Assembly (NCBI RefSeq): GCF_028401955.1
Contig: NZ_JAQOTJ010000010.1
Span: 62,001 to 126,000, forward strand
Direction: 5' to 3'
From: Bacillus sp. BP-3
GTDB lineage: Bacteria; Bacillota; Bacilli; Bacillales; Bacillaceae_G
DNA length: 64,000 bases
This document shows positions 15,090-24,106 of the stretch, piece after piece; position 1 is the first letter of the stretch; each line of letters opens with the position of its first letter. The notes under the pieces are model-generated. The model was not told the DNA's origin, made no database searches, and worked only from the letters and a program-made list of their open reading frames with translations. A program made the position numbers and the translations under genes.

Positions 15090-15766
15090 ACAGCACACCT
15101 TCTATCTTCTGTAATTTTTCCATCTCTAAGCACAATGCGGCGAGACGAATACGCTGCTACTTCCTCTTCATGCGTAACCATTACAATTGTTGTACCTTCT
15201 TTGTTTAGCTGGGTGAAAATATTCATAACTTGTTCACCCGATTTTGTATCAAGCGCACCTGTTGGTTCATCGGCCATAATAAATGTTGGATCATTGGCAA
15301 TCGAACGTGCAATGGCCACACGTTGCTTTTGTCCACCTGATAATTCATTTGGCAAATGATGCACGCGATCTGCAAGTCCTACCTTCCCTAATGCCTCTAA
15401 TGCTCGTTCACGGCGCTCCGCCTTCTTTATACCGCCGTAAATAAGCGGAAGCTCTACATTCTCCACCGCCGAAAGACGCGGCAGTAAATTAAAATGCTGG
15501 AACACAAAGCCGATATATTCATTTCGAATGAGCGCCAATCTTGACTCATCTGCTGTTAAAATATTCACGTCATCCAACATATATTCGCCCTCTGTTGGAC
15601 GATCGAGACAACCAATAATATTCATAAGCGTTGATTTCCCCGATCCAGATGGTCCCATAATCGAAACAAATTCACCGTTATCAATCTTTAAACTAATACC
15701 GTGTAAAATTGGTACAGCTAAACTTCCTTGATAATACGTTTTATGAATATTGTTTAAGGTAATCAT
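15086..15766 (-). CDS. yknY: ABC transporter ATP-binding protein (YknY/MacB-type)
   Basis: The protein has 226 residues, a complete ABC ATPase of the LolD/MacB class. It has Walker A G-P-S-G-S-G-K-S-T (about 39-47), Q-loop FVFQHFNLLP, signature L-S-G-G-Q-K-Q-R, Walker B FIMADEPTGALD and the H-loop V-M-V-T-H-E. It powers the adjacent exporter. The start overlaps the stop of the membrane-fusion gene by four bases and its stop overlaps the permease start, so the three are translationally coupled. Confidence 0.95.
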   Translation of the reverse strand: MITLNNIHKTYYQGSLAVPILHGISLKIDNGEFVSIMGPSGSGKSTLMNIIGCLDRPTEGEYMLDDVNILTADESRLALIRNEYIGFVFQHFNLLPRLSAVENVELPLIYGGIKKAERRERALEALGKVGLADRVHHLPNELSGGQKQRVAIARSIANDPTFIMADEPTGALDTKSGEQVMNIFTQLNKEGTTIVMVTHEEEVAAYSSRRIVLRDGKITEDRRCAV

Positions 15767-16950
15767 TTTTTCTTCACTTCCATTCCGTCATGCACTTTAT
15801 CGGAAGGATTTTCAACCACCTTTTGTCCTACTGTTACGCCTTCAACTACTTCGGTCCAATCTCCATCACTTGAGCCTTTCTTCACAATTTGCTTGCGAAG
15901 TTTCCCTTTCTCCTCTACATACACAAATGAATCATCTTTTTCTGTTACAATACTTTTACTAGGAACAGCAACCATTTTCTTATTCTCTAAATTTACTTGA
16001 ATAGACACATGGTACCCTGGTGATAATCCATCTTGGGAATCTAATGATGCTTTATATGTATAATAAGACATATTTGCGCCTGCTTCCCCGCCTGCTGAAG
16101 CTTGTGTATTTACTTCTGCACTTGTCGGATATTCACTTACCTCTGTAATTTTCCCAGCCCATTTCTTCTTCGGCGCTGCCTTTGCCGTCACTGTAACCGT
16201 TTGATCTTTTTGGATTTGTGATTTTTGAAGTTCAGTTAATGTACCTTGAATTTGAAATGCATCTTTAGAGGCGATTTGTAAAAATGCTTTCCCTTGACCA
16301 CCCATTGCTGACGTAGAACCTTGCGAAGCATCTTTATCAAGCTTTTGCACAACACCAGCAAAATTACTGTAAACCGTAAGCTCATCTCGTTTTTTCTTTA
16401 ATTCTTCGATATGAAGATTCCCTTTTTCTTTTTCAAGGTCCGATGTTTTTTGTTGCATTTCTAATTCATTTAATTGCGATTCTAACTGATCGATCATCTC
16501 TTTCGCCGCTCCGCTATCCTTCGCTTTCTTAATATCTTGTTTCAATGAATCTATTTTTTTCTTCCCTTGATCAAAGCGCATAGAAGCCACTTTTTGTTCG
16601 ATTTCTGCTTGCTTCACTTGTAAATTAACTTCTTCATTATCATAAGAGAACAGCTTGTCCCCTTTGTTCACTTCTTGACCTTCTTTTACAGCAATATCTT
16701 TCACTTTTCCTTTAGTCGCATCCGCATAGAAACTCTCAATATTCCCTGGTTTCACTTGACCAGAAACGAGTTTTGTATTATTGAGCTGACGTTCTGTTAC
16801 TTCCGTAAACTTCACATCTTCTGTGCTGCCTGTTTTCTTACTCTGCATAATAAAAATATTTACAGCAGCAACGATAATAATAAGCGCAATAACTCCTATG
16901 ATAATCCACTTTTTCTTCTTATTCGGAGTACGAACGGTATCTGGTAACAT
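15763..16950 (-). CDS. yknX: HlyD/MacA-type membrane-fusion protein (YknX-like)
   Basis: The protein has 395 residues. A single N-terminal membrane anchor (about 15-34, IIGVIALIIIVAAVNIFIM) is followed by a lipoyl half-motif (about 60-95) and a long charged helical hairpin (about 100-190, rich in K/E/Q). The second lipoyl half and a beta-barrel domain follow to the end. This is the adaptor subunit of MacAB-type exporters; in Gram-positives it extends outside the membrane. AAAGGAGAG lies 5 bases before the ATG. It heads the operon yknX-Y-Z-W. No promoter was clearly recognised in the 480 bases upstream. Confidence 0.92.
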   Translation of the reverse strand: MLPDTVRTPNKKKKWIIIGVIALIIIVAAVNIFIMQSKKTGSTEDVKFTEVTERQLNNTKLVSGQVKPGNIESFYADATKGKVKDIAVKEGQEVNKGDKLFSYDNEEVNLQVKQAEIEQKVASMRFDQGKKKIDSLKQDIKKAKDSGAAKEMIDQLESQLNELEMQQKTSDLEKEKGNLHIEELKKKRDELTVYSNFAGVVQKLDKDASQGSTSAMGGQGKAFLQIASKDAFQIQGTLTELQKSQIQKDQTVTVTAKAAPKKKWAGKITEVSEYPTSAEVNTQASAGGEAGANMSYYTYKASLDSQDGLSPGYHVSIQVNLENKKMVAVPSKSIVTEKDDSFVYVEEKGKLRKQIVKKGSSDGDWTEVVEGVTVGQKVVENPSDKVHDGMEVKKK

Positions 16951-17435
16951 TGTCTCTCTCCTTTTGTTTAAGTTGTCATTATACTTAAATTATACAAACT
17001 TTTCCAAAATATCTCAACAAACATAAGACATTTATTACATTTGTATGTCATAGTTTGGCACAACTACTATAAATTGTATCAAACTATGTCGTGTTTTGAA
17101 ATTCATTACTTGTGAATATGCATATATGCATATCTTCCTTAAACAAACGTTTGATAACACAATCGGGTATATGTTGAATGCTTTGCTGCTTTTTTCACAA
17201 AGTGACTGAGTAGTTACAATTTTCTTATTTTTAAGCTAAAATCTAAAGTTTGGTGATGGACCATATCTAGTATGTTAATCTATATGATGGCATACATTTT
17301 ATGCGAGAATCGATTTTTTACTTTCAGAGTAATTGATAAAGATAGTTTCTGAAGGAGCAAATGTTATTTTACTAGAAAGGGAGGGAAATTTAGCACGAAA
17401 TATTATACATATATGATACGTGTTAGACCGATAGT
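16951..17435. other. Divergent intergenic region with an inverted repeat-family piece
   Basis: The 485-base AT-rich gap lies between the divergent yknX-like and amidase genes. Positions 17172-17218 (GCTTTGCTGCTTTTTTCAC, then AGTGACTGAGTAGTTAC) correspond, in inverted orientation, to the hairpin end at 12098-12130. Near the amidase there is an AGGGAGGG site (17378-17386) with no start codon at a usable distance, and an 8-codon leader frame at 17413-17439. No promoter was clear. Confidence 0.5.
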
Positions 17436-17439
17436 ATGA
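17413..17439 (+). CDS. Possible 8-codon leader peptide coupled to the amidase
   Basis: ATG ATA CGT GTT AGA CCG ATA GTA TGA encodes MIRVRPIV. Its stop codon overlaps the amidase start as ATGA, the arrangement used for translational coupling. The amidase ATG itself has no Shine-Dalgarno sequence. The leader also lacks a close one: AGGGAGGG is about 27 bases upstream. It could therefore be coincidental. Confidence 0.3.
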   Translation: MIRVRPIV

Positions 17440-19190
17440 AAAAATCAATCTATAAAGTTTTGGCTATGTCGCTTGCATTAGAAATATTTGCAGTTCCGAC
17501 GTCTTCTTTTGCGGAGCAAGTGAAACAAAAGGAACAAACAGAGTTACATTCAGTAGATGAACAAGCTTTGAAAAGTATTGAGAAGCATATGAAAAACGAG
17601 GATGGACGAGGGGATAATGAAGCAGCAATTGTTGAAGATCCAGGGAAATCTGCAGTTGGAAAATCTTCTTTGCTTCAAGGTAAATCTGCTTTACTTCGAA
17701 GTAGGTCTGCTTCAACATTGAAGAAAGGTATGATTCAGGATGTTCCGTTTACAGAATGGATTGTTCCAAAAGGAAATTCAAATATTCGTCCTGGCTACTG
17801 GATGCAGCCAAAGTATATTACCATTCATGAGACTGATAATACAAGTGTTGGTGCAGGTGCAAAAAATCACGCGCAATATTTATATAACCAAGCGACAGGT
17901 AATACAGATCGAGGTGCATCCTGGCATTTCACAGTAGATGATAAAGAGATTTATCAGCATCTACCTCTCGATGAAAATGGATGGCATGCCGGTGATGGAA
18001 CAAACGGTGCAGGTAATAGGAAATCTATTGCGATTGAAATTGCAGTGAATCAAGATGGAAATTATGATAAAGCTGTGGAAAATGCGCGTAAATTAACAGC
18101 TCATTTAATGAAGGAACTTAATATATCCTTGGATAATGTAAAAAAACATCAGTACTGGAGCGGAAAATACTGTCCAAGTAACATAATGGATCGTGGTTCG
18201 TGGGACGATTTTCTACAAGGGACGAAAGCTTATTATGAAGCAGATCATAATCCTACAACTAGTGTGAATGAGAATCAAATCGTGAAATGGACAGAGGGAA
18301 ATTCTGTTTGGACATCTCCTTATGGGCTACCAAATGCTAATTATGTAGGATCTACAAATGATTTTGTCGGTAAAAAAATTCATCTAGTTGAAAAAATGAC
18401 TTTGGATACAGTTACATGGTACAAATTTAGCATAGACGGTAAAATTATTGGTTGGCTAGATAGTCGCGCGTTAAGTGATTTACAAAACATTCAATCGATT
18501 AATCAGACTTCCGTGATGGGTGCAATGACCAATAATGGTATATGGTCGATACCATATGGTGTACCAGGCGCGAATTATTTAGGATCAACGGATTTTTATG
18601 CTTATCGTGACCTTCAGTTAGTAGAAAGTGCTACATATGGTGATGTGCAGTGGTACAAATTTAGCATAGATGGTAAGTTGATTGGCTGGATCGATAAAAA
18701 AGCATTAGATAATGCTGAGGAAGCACAACCTGCCAATTTTACGATTACAATCGGCGGAGCCTATGACAACGGTATATGGACTTTACCTTATGGAATTACA
18801 GGTGCTCAGTATTTAGGAAGTACGAAGAATTACGTTTATCAAACACTTCAGGTAGTTAAGACTGTAACAAAAGACAATACAAACTGGTATCAAGTGAAGA
18901 AAGACGGTAAGTTGTTAGGTTGGATCGATGGAGAGAGGGCTTCAGCTAATTTAGAGAATATAAAAGATGAAAATTATTCTGTTACAATGGGTTCTTGTTC
19001 CAAAGGAGACGGAATCTGGAGTGTTCCCTATGGCGAAAATGGGGCAAGTTGGATTGACCCTATCAATAAATATAGTTATCAGAATGTGCAAGTTGTTCGA
19101 AGCGCTACAAAAGAATCAGTTAATTGGAAAAAAATCAAAGTAGGAAACACAGTATTGGGTTGGGTAGATGCACGTTGCTTAACGAACTAA
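17436..19190 (+). CDS. Secreted N-acetylmuramoyl-L-alanine amidase with four GW-type repeats
   Basis: The protein has 584 residues. It has a signal peptide (about 1-27, ending SSFA-E), a variable linker to about 105, and an Amidase_2 (T7-lysozyme/PGRP) domain about 115-265. Zinc ligands are His in YITIHETDN, His in VKKHQYWSG and Cys in KYCPSN. The C-terminus has four repeats of about 75 residues (about 283-352, 360-427, 434-502, 508-584). Each has a G-I-W-[ST]-x-P-Y-G opening and a G-W-[LIV]-D closing pair, as in GW/SH3_8 wall-binding modules that attach to lipoteichoic acid. It cuts the MurNAc-L-Ala bond in peptidoglycan. The start has no ribosome binding site; an in-frame stop just upstream excludes a longer protein. 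Confidence 0.9.
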   Translation: MKKSIYKVLAMSLALEIFAVPTSSFAEQVKQKEQTELHSVDEQALKSIEKHMKNEDGRGDNEAAIVEDPGKSAVGKSSLLQGKSALLRSRSASTLKKGMIQDVPFTEWIVPKGNSNIRPGYWMQPKYITIHETDNTSVGAGAKNHAQYLYNQATGNTDRGASWHFTVDDKEIYQHLPLDENGWHAGDGTNGAGNRKSIAIEIAVNQDGNYDKAVENARKLTAHLMKELNISLDNVKKHQYWSGKYCPSNIMDRGSWDDFLQGTKAYYEADHNPTTSVNENQIVKWTEGNSVWTSPYGLPNANYVGSTNDFVGKKIHLVEKMTLDTVTWYKFSIDGKIIGWLDSRALSDLQNIQSINQTSVMGAMTNNGIWSIPYGVPGANYLGSTDFYAYRDLQLVESATYGDVQWYKFSIDGKLIGWIDKKALDNAEEAQPANFTITIGGAYDNGIWTLPYGITGAQYLGSTKNYVYQTLQVVKTVTKDNTNWYQVKKDGKLLGWIDGERASANLENIKDENYSVTMGSCSKGDGIWSVPYGENGASWIDPINKYSYQNVQVVRSATKESVNWKKIKVGNTVLGWVDARCLTN

Positions 19191-19227
19191 TCCTCTAATA
19201 TACAAAATGAAATTACTACAATCACAA

Positions 19228-19262
19228 AGGTCTGAACAGAGTTCAGACCTTAACTACTGCCT
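19228..19262 (+). terminator. Hairpin after the amidase gene
   Basis: A perfect 10-bp stem (AGGTCTGAAC, 19228-19237, complement 19241-19250) has a 3-base loop. Only TTAACTA follows, so the U-run is poor. It may be a weak terminator or an RNA-stabilising hairpin. Confidence 0.55.
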
Positions 19263-19381
19263 AACGAAATAACTTGTCTCACTTTATGAGGCGCACTTCA
19301 AACGTATTAGTAAGTGAGAGCTAGTTGACAGGCTTTGTGTAGTTGAATTGGTATTGTTACACAAATCATAAACGTTTGATT

Positions 19382-19416
19382 AAAAAAAAGAGAACCTACC
19401 AATTGATAGATTCTCC
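19382..19416 (-). terminator. Terminator of the antiporter operon
   Basis: Read on the minus strand, GAGAATCTATC pairs with GGTAGGTTCTC (with two G-U pairs) around AATT, followed by eight U residues. Confidence 0.88.
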
Positions 19417-19428
19417 TCTCCAAAATCA

Positions 19429-20769
19429 TTAAGCCAACTTCTTCTGAGACTCTTTTCTTTCATGACCAAATTGAACGATGAATAAGAATACAGTAGATAA
19501 AATACCACCTGCTATTAATAGAATGAAACAGCCGTCCCAACCAGAGCGATCAACGATAACACCAATCGCTGCGTTTGCAACAAGGCTTCCGCCTAAATAA
19601 CCGAACAAGCCGCACATACCTACTGTTGTACCTACTGCAAATTTTGGTACTAATTCCATTGCACTTAAACCAATTAAAAATTGTGGCACATAGATTAAAC
19701 AACCAATAATCGAAACTGCCGCACTCACAACAAGTATGTTAGATGCTTGCCAGTATACAAACGTTCCAATAACAACACCAACCATACTAAACACACATAG
19801 TGACATACGTTTTCCTTTGAATAACTTATCACTTAACAAACCAACGATTAATGAACTTGGAATTGCCATAACTTCAAAGATTGAGAACGCTGCATGTGCT
19901 TCTGTTTTTGTAAATCCTTTAACTGTTGTTAAATAAATTGGTACCCAGTTAATTACACCGAAACGAATTAAATATACAAATGCGTTCGCAATACATAAAT
20001 ACCAAACAAATTTATTTTTCACTACATATTTCATCAAAATTTCTTTTGGTGACATTTTGCTAGCATTGTCTGCCTTCTCAAGATCTTCATAATCATTACG
20101 ATATTCATCAATTGGCGGAAGACCGACAGATTCTGGTGTATCTTTCGCATTGATCCACATAAGAATTGAAATCACCATTGCAATGATCGCCGGGAAGATA
20201 AACACAGCGGATTGCCAATGACTTTCACCGAAAATACCAAAACCAATTCCAACAATCGGTGGTACAAGCATCGCACCGATGTTATGTGAAATATTCCAAA
20301 GTCCTGTTTTCGTACCGCGCTCTTTCTTCGAGAACCACTTTGCCATTACAGTACTACAAGGTGGAGCCCCCATACCTTGGAAAACATTATTTAACACTAA
20401 TAATGTTAAAATCATGCCAAATGAAGATACAAAACCAAAACAAATATTTATAATTGCTGATATAAATAACCCAACCGCTATAAAGCGCTGAGCATATGCT
20501 TTATCTGATAAATTTCCCATAAAGAACTTACTTAGTCCATACACAATCGCCACAACGGAACCTAGTAAACCAATATCCGTTGTAGTAAAACCATATTCTT
20601 TCATTAAGTACGTACTAGATAACGTAAAGTTACTACGAACTAAATAATACGCTGCATACCCAACCGAGATTCCAAGTAACACACGAATACGTAGTAGTTT
20701 ATATAATTTGTCGATCATATTCGCTGGCAAACGCTCGATTGCTGGTGCAGGCTTAAGCCAATTAAACAT
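19429..20769 (-). CDS. Organophosphate:phosphate antiporter (PgtP/GlpT/UhpT family)
   Basis: The protein has 446 residues with twelve predicted membrane segments, a major-facilitator protein of the OPA family. The signature region R-x-x-x-G-x-x-x-x-Y-x-x-Y-Y-x-x-R-x-N-F near the N-terminus, the GLWNISHNIGAM motif and VYLIRFGVINWVPIYL match GlpT/UhpT/PgtP. By eye it looks closest to PgtP, the phosphoglycerate transporter. It would exchange a phosphorylated C3 or sugar compound for inorganic phosphate, and such carriers also admit fosfomycin. The ATG at 20769 has AAGGAG 10 bases upstream; the frame is open further but without a start site. It lies last in a five-gene regulator-binding protein-transporter set. 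Confidence 0.88.
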   Translation of the reverse strand: MFNWLKPAPAIERLPANMIDKLYKLLRIRVLLGISVGYAAYYLVRSNFTLSSTYLMKEYGFTTTDIGLLGSVVAIVYGLSKFFMGNLSDKAYAQRFIAVGLFISAIINICFGFVSSFGMILTLLVLNNVFQGMGAPPCSTVMAKWFSKKERGTKTGLWNISHNIGAMLVPPIVGIGFGIFGESHWQSAVFIFPAIIAMVISILMWINAKDTPESVGLPPIDEYRNDYEDLEKADNASKMSPKEILMKYVVKNKFVWYLCIANAFVYLIRFGVINWVPIYLTTVKGFTKTEAHAAFSIFEVMAIPSSLIVGLLSDKLFKGKRMSLCVFSMVGVVIGTFVYWQASNILVVSAAVSIIGCLIYVPQFLIGLSAMELVPKFAVGTTVGMCGLFGYLGGSLVANAAIGVIVDRSGWDGCFILLIAGGILSTVFLFIVQFGHERKESQKKLA

Positions 20770-20788
20770 ATTATCTCTTCTCCTTTTT

Positions 20789-21823
20789 TCACTTTTGAGA
20801 GAGACGTTGTCTATTCCATAACTCGATGATTCCACTATCTGATACTGATTGATTCGTTCTTCCAACTGGCTGACCTTGCACTTCTTGCTGACGCTTTGCA
20901 AGCATCGTTGGTACGCCAAACGAAACCTTTTCTAAAATATACCCCGCTTCTTCCGAGAAACAATAATCAATAAATAAATCCGCTATAATACCATCCGGTG
21001 CATGTTGTATTTTAGAAATCGCATTAACAGATAACCCTGTTTGCTTCGGTACCTTACTTACAATTGGGAAGCCTTGCTTTTGCAGCATACGCTGGTCTCC
21101 GATGAAATTAATGCCGATAATCGATTCACCGCTCGCAACATATTCCGCAGGCATATAACCATTAACCGTTACTTTTGCAACTTGTTTGGCAAGCCCTACC
21201 GCAAATTTGTTTGCTTCTTCTTCTCCAAACGTATCTATTAATGATTGAAACAACGTATATGCTGTTCCTGATACATTCGGATCAGGTATGACGATTTTCC
21301 CCGCATAAGCAGGATGTAATAAATCTTTCCATTCTGTGGGATACGAAAGTCCAAGCGGTTCTATTTCCTGCTTCCATCGCTCCTTATTAATAGCGATTGC
21401 CAGCTGCTCTACTTCATAACCATACCAATAGCCATCTTTATCTTTTACGGCTTTTGAAATATTATTAGCATGCTGGCTTGTTACAGGAACCGAAATGTCC
21501 TTTCGCTTCATCATTTGATGAGCATCTAATGTGCCCCCAATAATCACATCTGCTTTTGGGTTATCAGCTTCCGCTTCTACTCTTCTTAACATTTCCTCTG
21601 TAGAAAGACGAATAAATTCATACGTACATCCGCGCGCCCTGCAAAAAGACGATAACAATGCCTCGCCTACTTCTTCACGCGCTGCAACATAAGCAACGAG
21701 ATGACGGTCCTTTAAAATCGGAAGACCGCTCTTATCATATTTAATAGTGGTAGTATCTCGAGAGCAACTAGACATCGTTCCTCCAATTACTAGCAAAAAG
21801 AAGAAAAAGGCTATCTTTTTCAT
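20789..21823 (-). CDS. Extracellular solute-binding lipoprotein (PgtC-like sensor component)
   Basis: The protein has 344 residues. An N-terminal lipoprotein signal (hydrophobic stretch then G-T-M-S-S-C, modified Cys about 20) is followed by a two-lobed iron(III)/phosphonate-type binding-protein fold. Features include LVAYVAAREEVGEALLSS and a GTAYTLFQSLID hinge region. No ABC permease or ATPase is encoded nearby. Instead it sits between a histidine kinase and an OPA antiporter, as PgtC does in the Salmonella pgt system, where the binding protein serves signalling. Its start overlaps the stop of the preceding gene (ATGA), and AAAGGAGA lies 7 bases upstream. The ligand is unknown; a phosphorylated three-carbon acid is a reasoned guess. 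Confidence 0.82.
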   Translation of the reverse strand: MKKIAFFFFLLVIGGTMSSCSRDTTTIKYDKSGLPILKDRHLVAYVAAREEVGEALLSSFCRARGCTYEFIRLSTEEMLRRVEAEADNPKADVIIGGTLDAHQMMKRKDISVPVTSQHANNISKAVKDKDGYWYGYEVEQLAIAINKERWKQEIEPLGLSYPTEWKDLLHPAYAGKIVIPDPNVSGTAYTLFQSLIDTFGEEEANKFAVGLAKQVAKVTVNGYMPAEYVASGESIIGINFIGDQRMLQKQGFPIVSKVPKQTGLSVNAISKIQHAPDGIIADLFIDYCFSEEAGYILEKVSFGVPTMLAKRQQEVQGQPVGRTNQSVSDSGIIELWNRQRLSQK

Positions 21824-22602
21824 GAAACATTCTCCTTTACAAATAATGCTGCTAGGGAGCCTTTCATATACATAACATTTCCATTATTATCGCCGAGATA
21901 TTGGACAATAAAGTAATCTCTATATACAGAAATCGTAAGAATATCCTCGCGTCTATTCTCTATTTGTTTTCCGTTTTGATAGGCGGTTATATAAGCGATT
22001 GGATTTTTCTGCGCATACAGCAACTTTTGAATTTCTGCATAATCCGTAATTTGTTTCGCTTGCCGGATTCGCGCAAGTATGGGATCCAAATCGGCAGCAC
22101 GCACATTATCACCTTGCCGCACAACCACTTCCTTTGCATGCGCAAAGAAATCACTAATTCTCTCGGGCGTATAATATAAACTTAACAAATACGTTTGAAA
22201 CGCGGAGATCATTGGATCTGTACCACTCTTTCCGTACACATCTGCCTCATACTGAAACAAATCACCTACTACGAAAGTACGCTTATGCCCGTTCAAGTAC
22301 GTTATTTCTCCAGTAAATACTTTCTCTCCGGCATTTGCATGATTCTTTTCCATTTGAATACGATCAAAAAATGAGATAATTGCATGCAGACGAACTTCGT
22401 CTGTCACAACTACTTCTCCCCACTTTTCATGCTTTACTCTTACTTCAGTAGGAACAGATTCATTTGCTCCTTTTAAAACTGCTTGCTTGTCATTTACAAT
22501 CGTGACACGGTTGTACAACTGCTCTTCAATGAAATAAAACAACAGGACAAAACACATCATACAGCAGACAAACAAGAGCGCTTGAAATGATAGCCTTTTC
22601 AT
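21820..22602 (-). CDS. Membrane-anchored extracytoplasmic protein (DUF3919-like)
   Basis: The protein has 260 residues. One N-terminal membrane segment (about 6-25, rich in Cys, Phe and Leu) is followed by a hydrophilic extracytoplasmic domain with no motif I can name confidently. It resembles proteins annotated DUF3919 in the B. cereus group, but this is from memory. Its start follows the histidine-kinase gene by 66 bases and its stop overlaps the binding-protein start. Position between a sensor kinase and a binding lipoprotein suggests it helps transmit or modulate the ligand signal. This is inference only. Confidence 0.7.
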   Translation of the reverse strand: MKRLSFQALLFVCCMMCFVLLFYFIEEQLYNRVTIVNDKQAVLKGANESVPTEVRVKHEKWGEVVVTDEVRLHAIISFFDRIQMEKNHANAGEKVFTGEITYLNGHKRTFVVGDLFQYEADVYGKSGTDPMISAFQTYLLSLYYTPERISDFFAHAKEVVVRQGDNVRAADLDPILARIRQAKQITDYAEIQKLLYAQKNPIAYITAYQNGKQIENRREDILTISVYRDYFIVQYLGDNNGNVMYMKGSLAALFVKENVS

Positions 22603-22668
22603 TTCTGCCTACCTCCAAGATAAAAAAACGTTGTTTCGAAAATACCGCATAAATGTTTCATAAATGTA

Positions 22669-24096
22669 TCATTTAATCGCTTTCAAATGTTTTATATCTT
22701 CCATATATCCCGGTAACAGAAATGTGATATATACCATCGTCCCCATATCATTGCTTTCAATCCGCATACTTCCTCCTTGCTTACTCATAATCTCCTTGCA
22801 AATCAATAAACCGTATCCGTTCCCGTAACTAGAAGATAACACTTTCCCATGAGAAGAACGATTCCATTCCGCAAGCACCTCTTCATCCATTCCAATACCA
22901 TCATCATAAATAAGCACCTTTGCTTCCTGTTCATTTCTAACCGTACTCACTCTTAATTGCGAAGCATCACTATATTTAATCGTATTATCAAATACATTTA
23001 AGAAAATCTGCTTTGTCTTATCAAAATCAGCCACAACATATGTAGAATATAACTCATTCACAACCTCGATCTCATACTGCTGTAAGCGTGGCTTTACAAT
23101 CGAAATGGCTTCATCCACAATTTGCTTTATATCCACAATCGTCGGTGAAACTTCAAACGTACTCGTTCCATACTTCGAAGATTGCAATAACTCCTCCACC
23201 AGCGACAATAAACGCTGACTCTCTACCGAAATATAATGAAGGCTTTCCTTCACATCGCGCTCCTGCTGCAGCTTTGGAATTAAATCGACATAACCAATAA
23301 TGGCAGTGAGCGGTGTTTTCAACTCATGCGTAATCCGGTCCAAGAAATCCTTCTGCTTCTCCTTCTCTTCCTTTAATTGCGTTACATGTAACTCAATTGC
23401 ATCAGCCATCGCATTAAAAGAAGCCGACAACTGCGCAATTTCCACATACTCTGTTAACTCAATTTTGCTTTTATAATCACCATTGGCAAGACGTTTTGCC
23501 ATTTGTCTCAATTGATCAATCGGCTTATGAAGCGACTTCGCCAAACGAATCGCAAAGAAAATGCCCCCGGCCACTAAACAAATCGATGTCACGACAAATG
23601 TCCAGCTCACACTCATCAATACGTCCTTCTCATCACGCAGTTCATCTACAAACCGAATTGCCCCGATCACTTCATCTCCGTAATAAACGGGACTTGAAAA
23701 CAATAAAAGCGGAGCTGGATCACCATTTTCCACAACATAGGCCTTCTTCCCTTGCAACGAACGCTCAATATCGACATTCCGGTACAGAAGTGCTCCTTTT
23801 TGCGTATCCGCCACAACTTCTCCGTTCTTCCCAATCATCTGAACACGAACATCCATCCGCTTTGCTAAATAAGAAGCAATCAATAACGAATTGGGCCCAA
23901 GCGTCTCCACTTCCGCTTCCTTCTCCAAATAATTCATCGTATATATTTGTGCTTCCACACTTAACTTCTCGAGTGAACTTGCCGCATTTCGATACATACT
24001 CTTTTCAAGCGAAATATAAATCACCATATAAAGAAGAAACAAAATGGGAATCAATAACCCTACTATACCAAGTACCATATTTCGTTTTAATGACAT
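22669..24096 (-). CDS. Sensor histidine kinase (EnvZ/PhoR type)
   Basis: The protein has 475 residues. It has a first membrane helix (about 7-29), an extracellular sensing domain (30-145), a second helix (about 147-170) and HAMP (about 170-222). HisKA follows with the H-box RITHELKTPL (phospho-acceptor His near 257), then HATPase with N-box NVFDNTIKYSD, G1 box DDGIGMD and G2 box GNGYGL. It autophosphorylates and passes phosphate to the OmpR-type regulator encoded 10 bases upstream. AAAGGTGA lies 4 bases before the ATG. With the downstream binding protein and antiporter it likely controls uptake of a phosphorylated substrate, though the signal is unknown. Confidence 0.92.
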   Translation of the reverse strand: MSLKRNMVLGIVGLLIPILFLLYMVIYISLEKSMYRNAASSLEKLSVEAQIYTMNYLEKEAEVETLGPNSLLIASYLAKRMDVRVQMIGKNGEVVADTQKGALLYRNVDIERSLQGKKAYVVENGDPAPLLLFSSPVYYGDEVIGAIRFVDELRDEKDVLMSVSWTFVVTSICLVAGGIFFAIRLAKSLHKPIDQLRQMAKRLANGDYKSKIELTEYVEIAQLSASFNAMADAIELHVTQLKEEKEKQKDFLDRITHELKTPLTAIIGYVDLIPKLQQERDVKESLHYISVESQRLLSLVEELLQSSKYGTSTFEVSPTIVDIKQIVDEAISIVKPRLQQYEIEVVNELYSTYVVADFDKTKQIFLNVFDNTIKYSDASQLRVSTVRNEQEAKVLIYDDGIGMDEEVLAEWNRSSHGKVLSSSYGNGYGLLICKEIMSKQGGSMRIESNDMGTMVYITFLLPGYMEDIKHLKAIK

Positions 24097-24106
24097 CCAA
24101 TCACCT

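Noticed and set aside
20770-20919. N-terminal extension of the antiporter by 50 codons
   Set aside because: The extension overlaps the preceding gene and lacks a ribosome site; MFNWLKPAPA at 20769 has AAGGAG and fits the family length.
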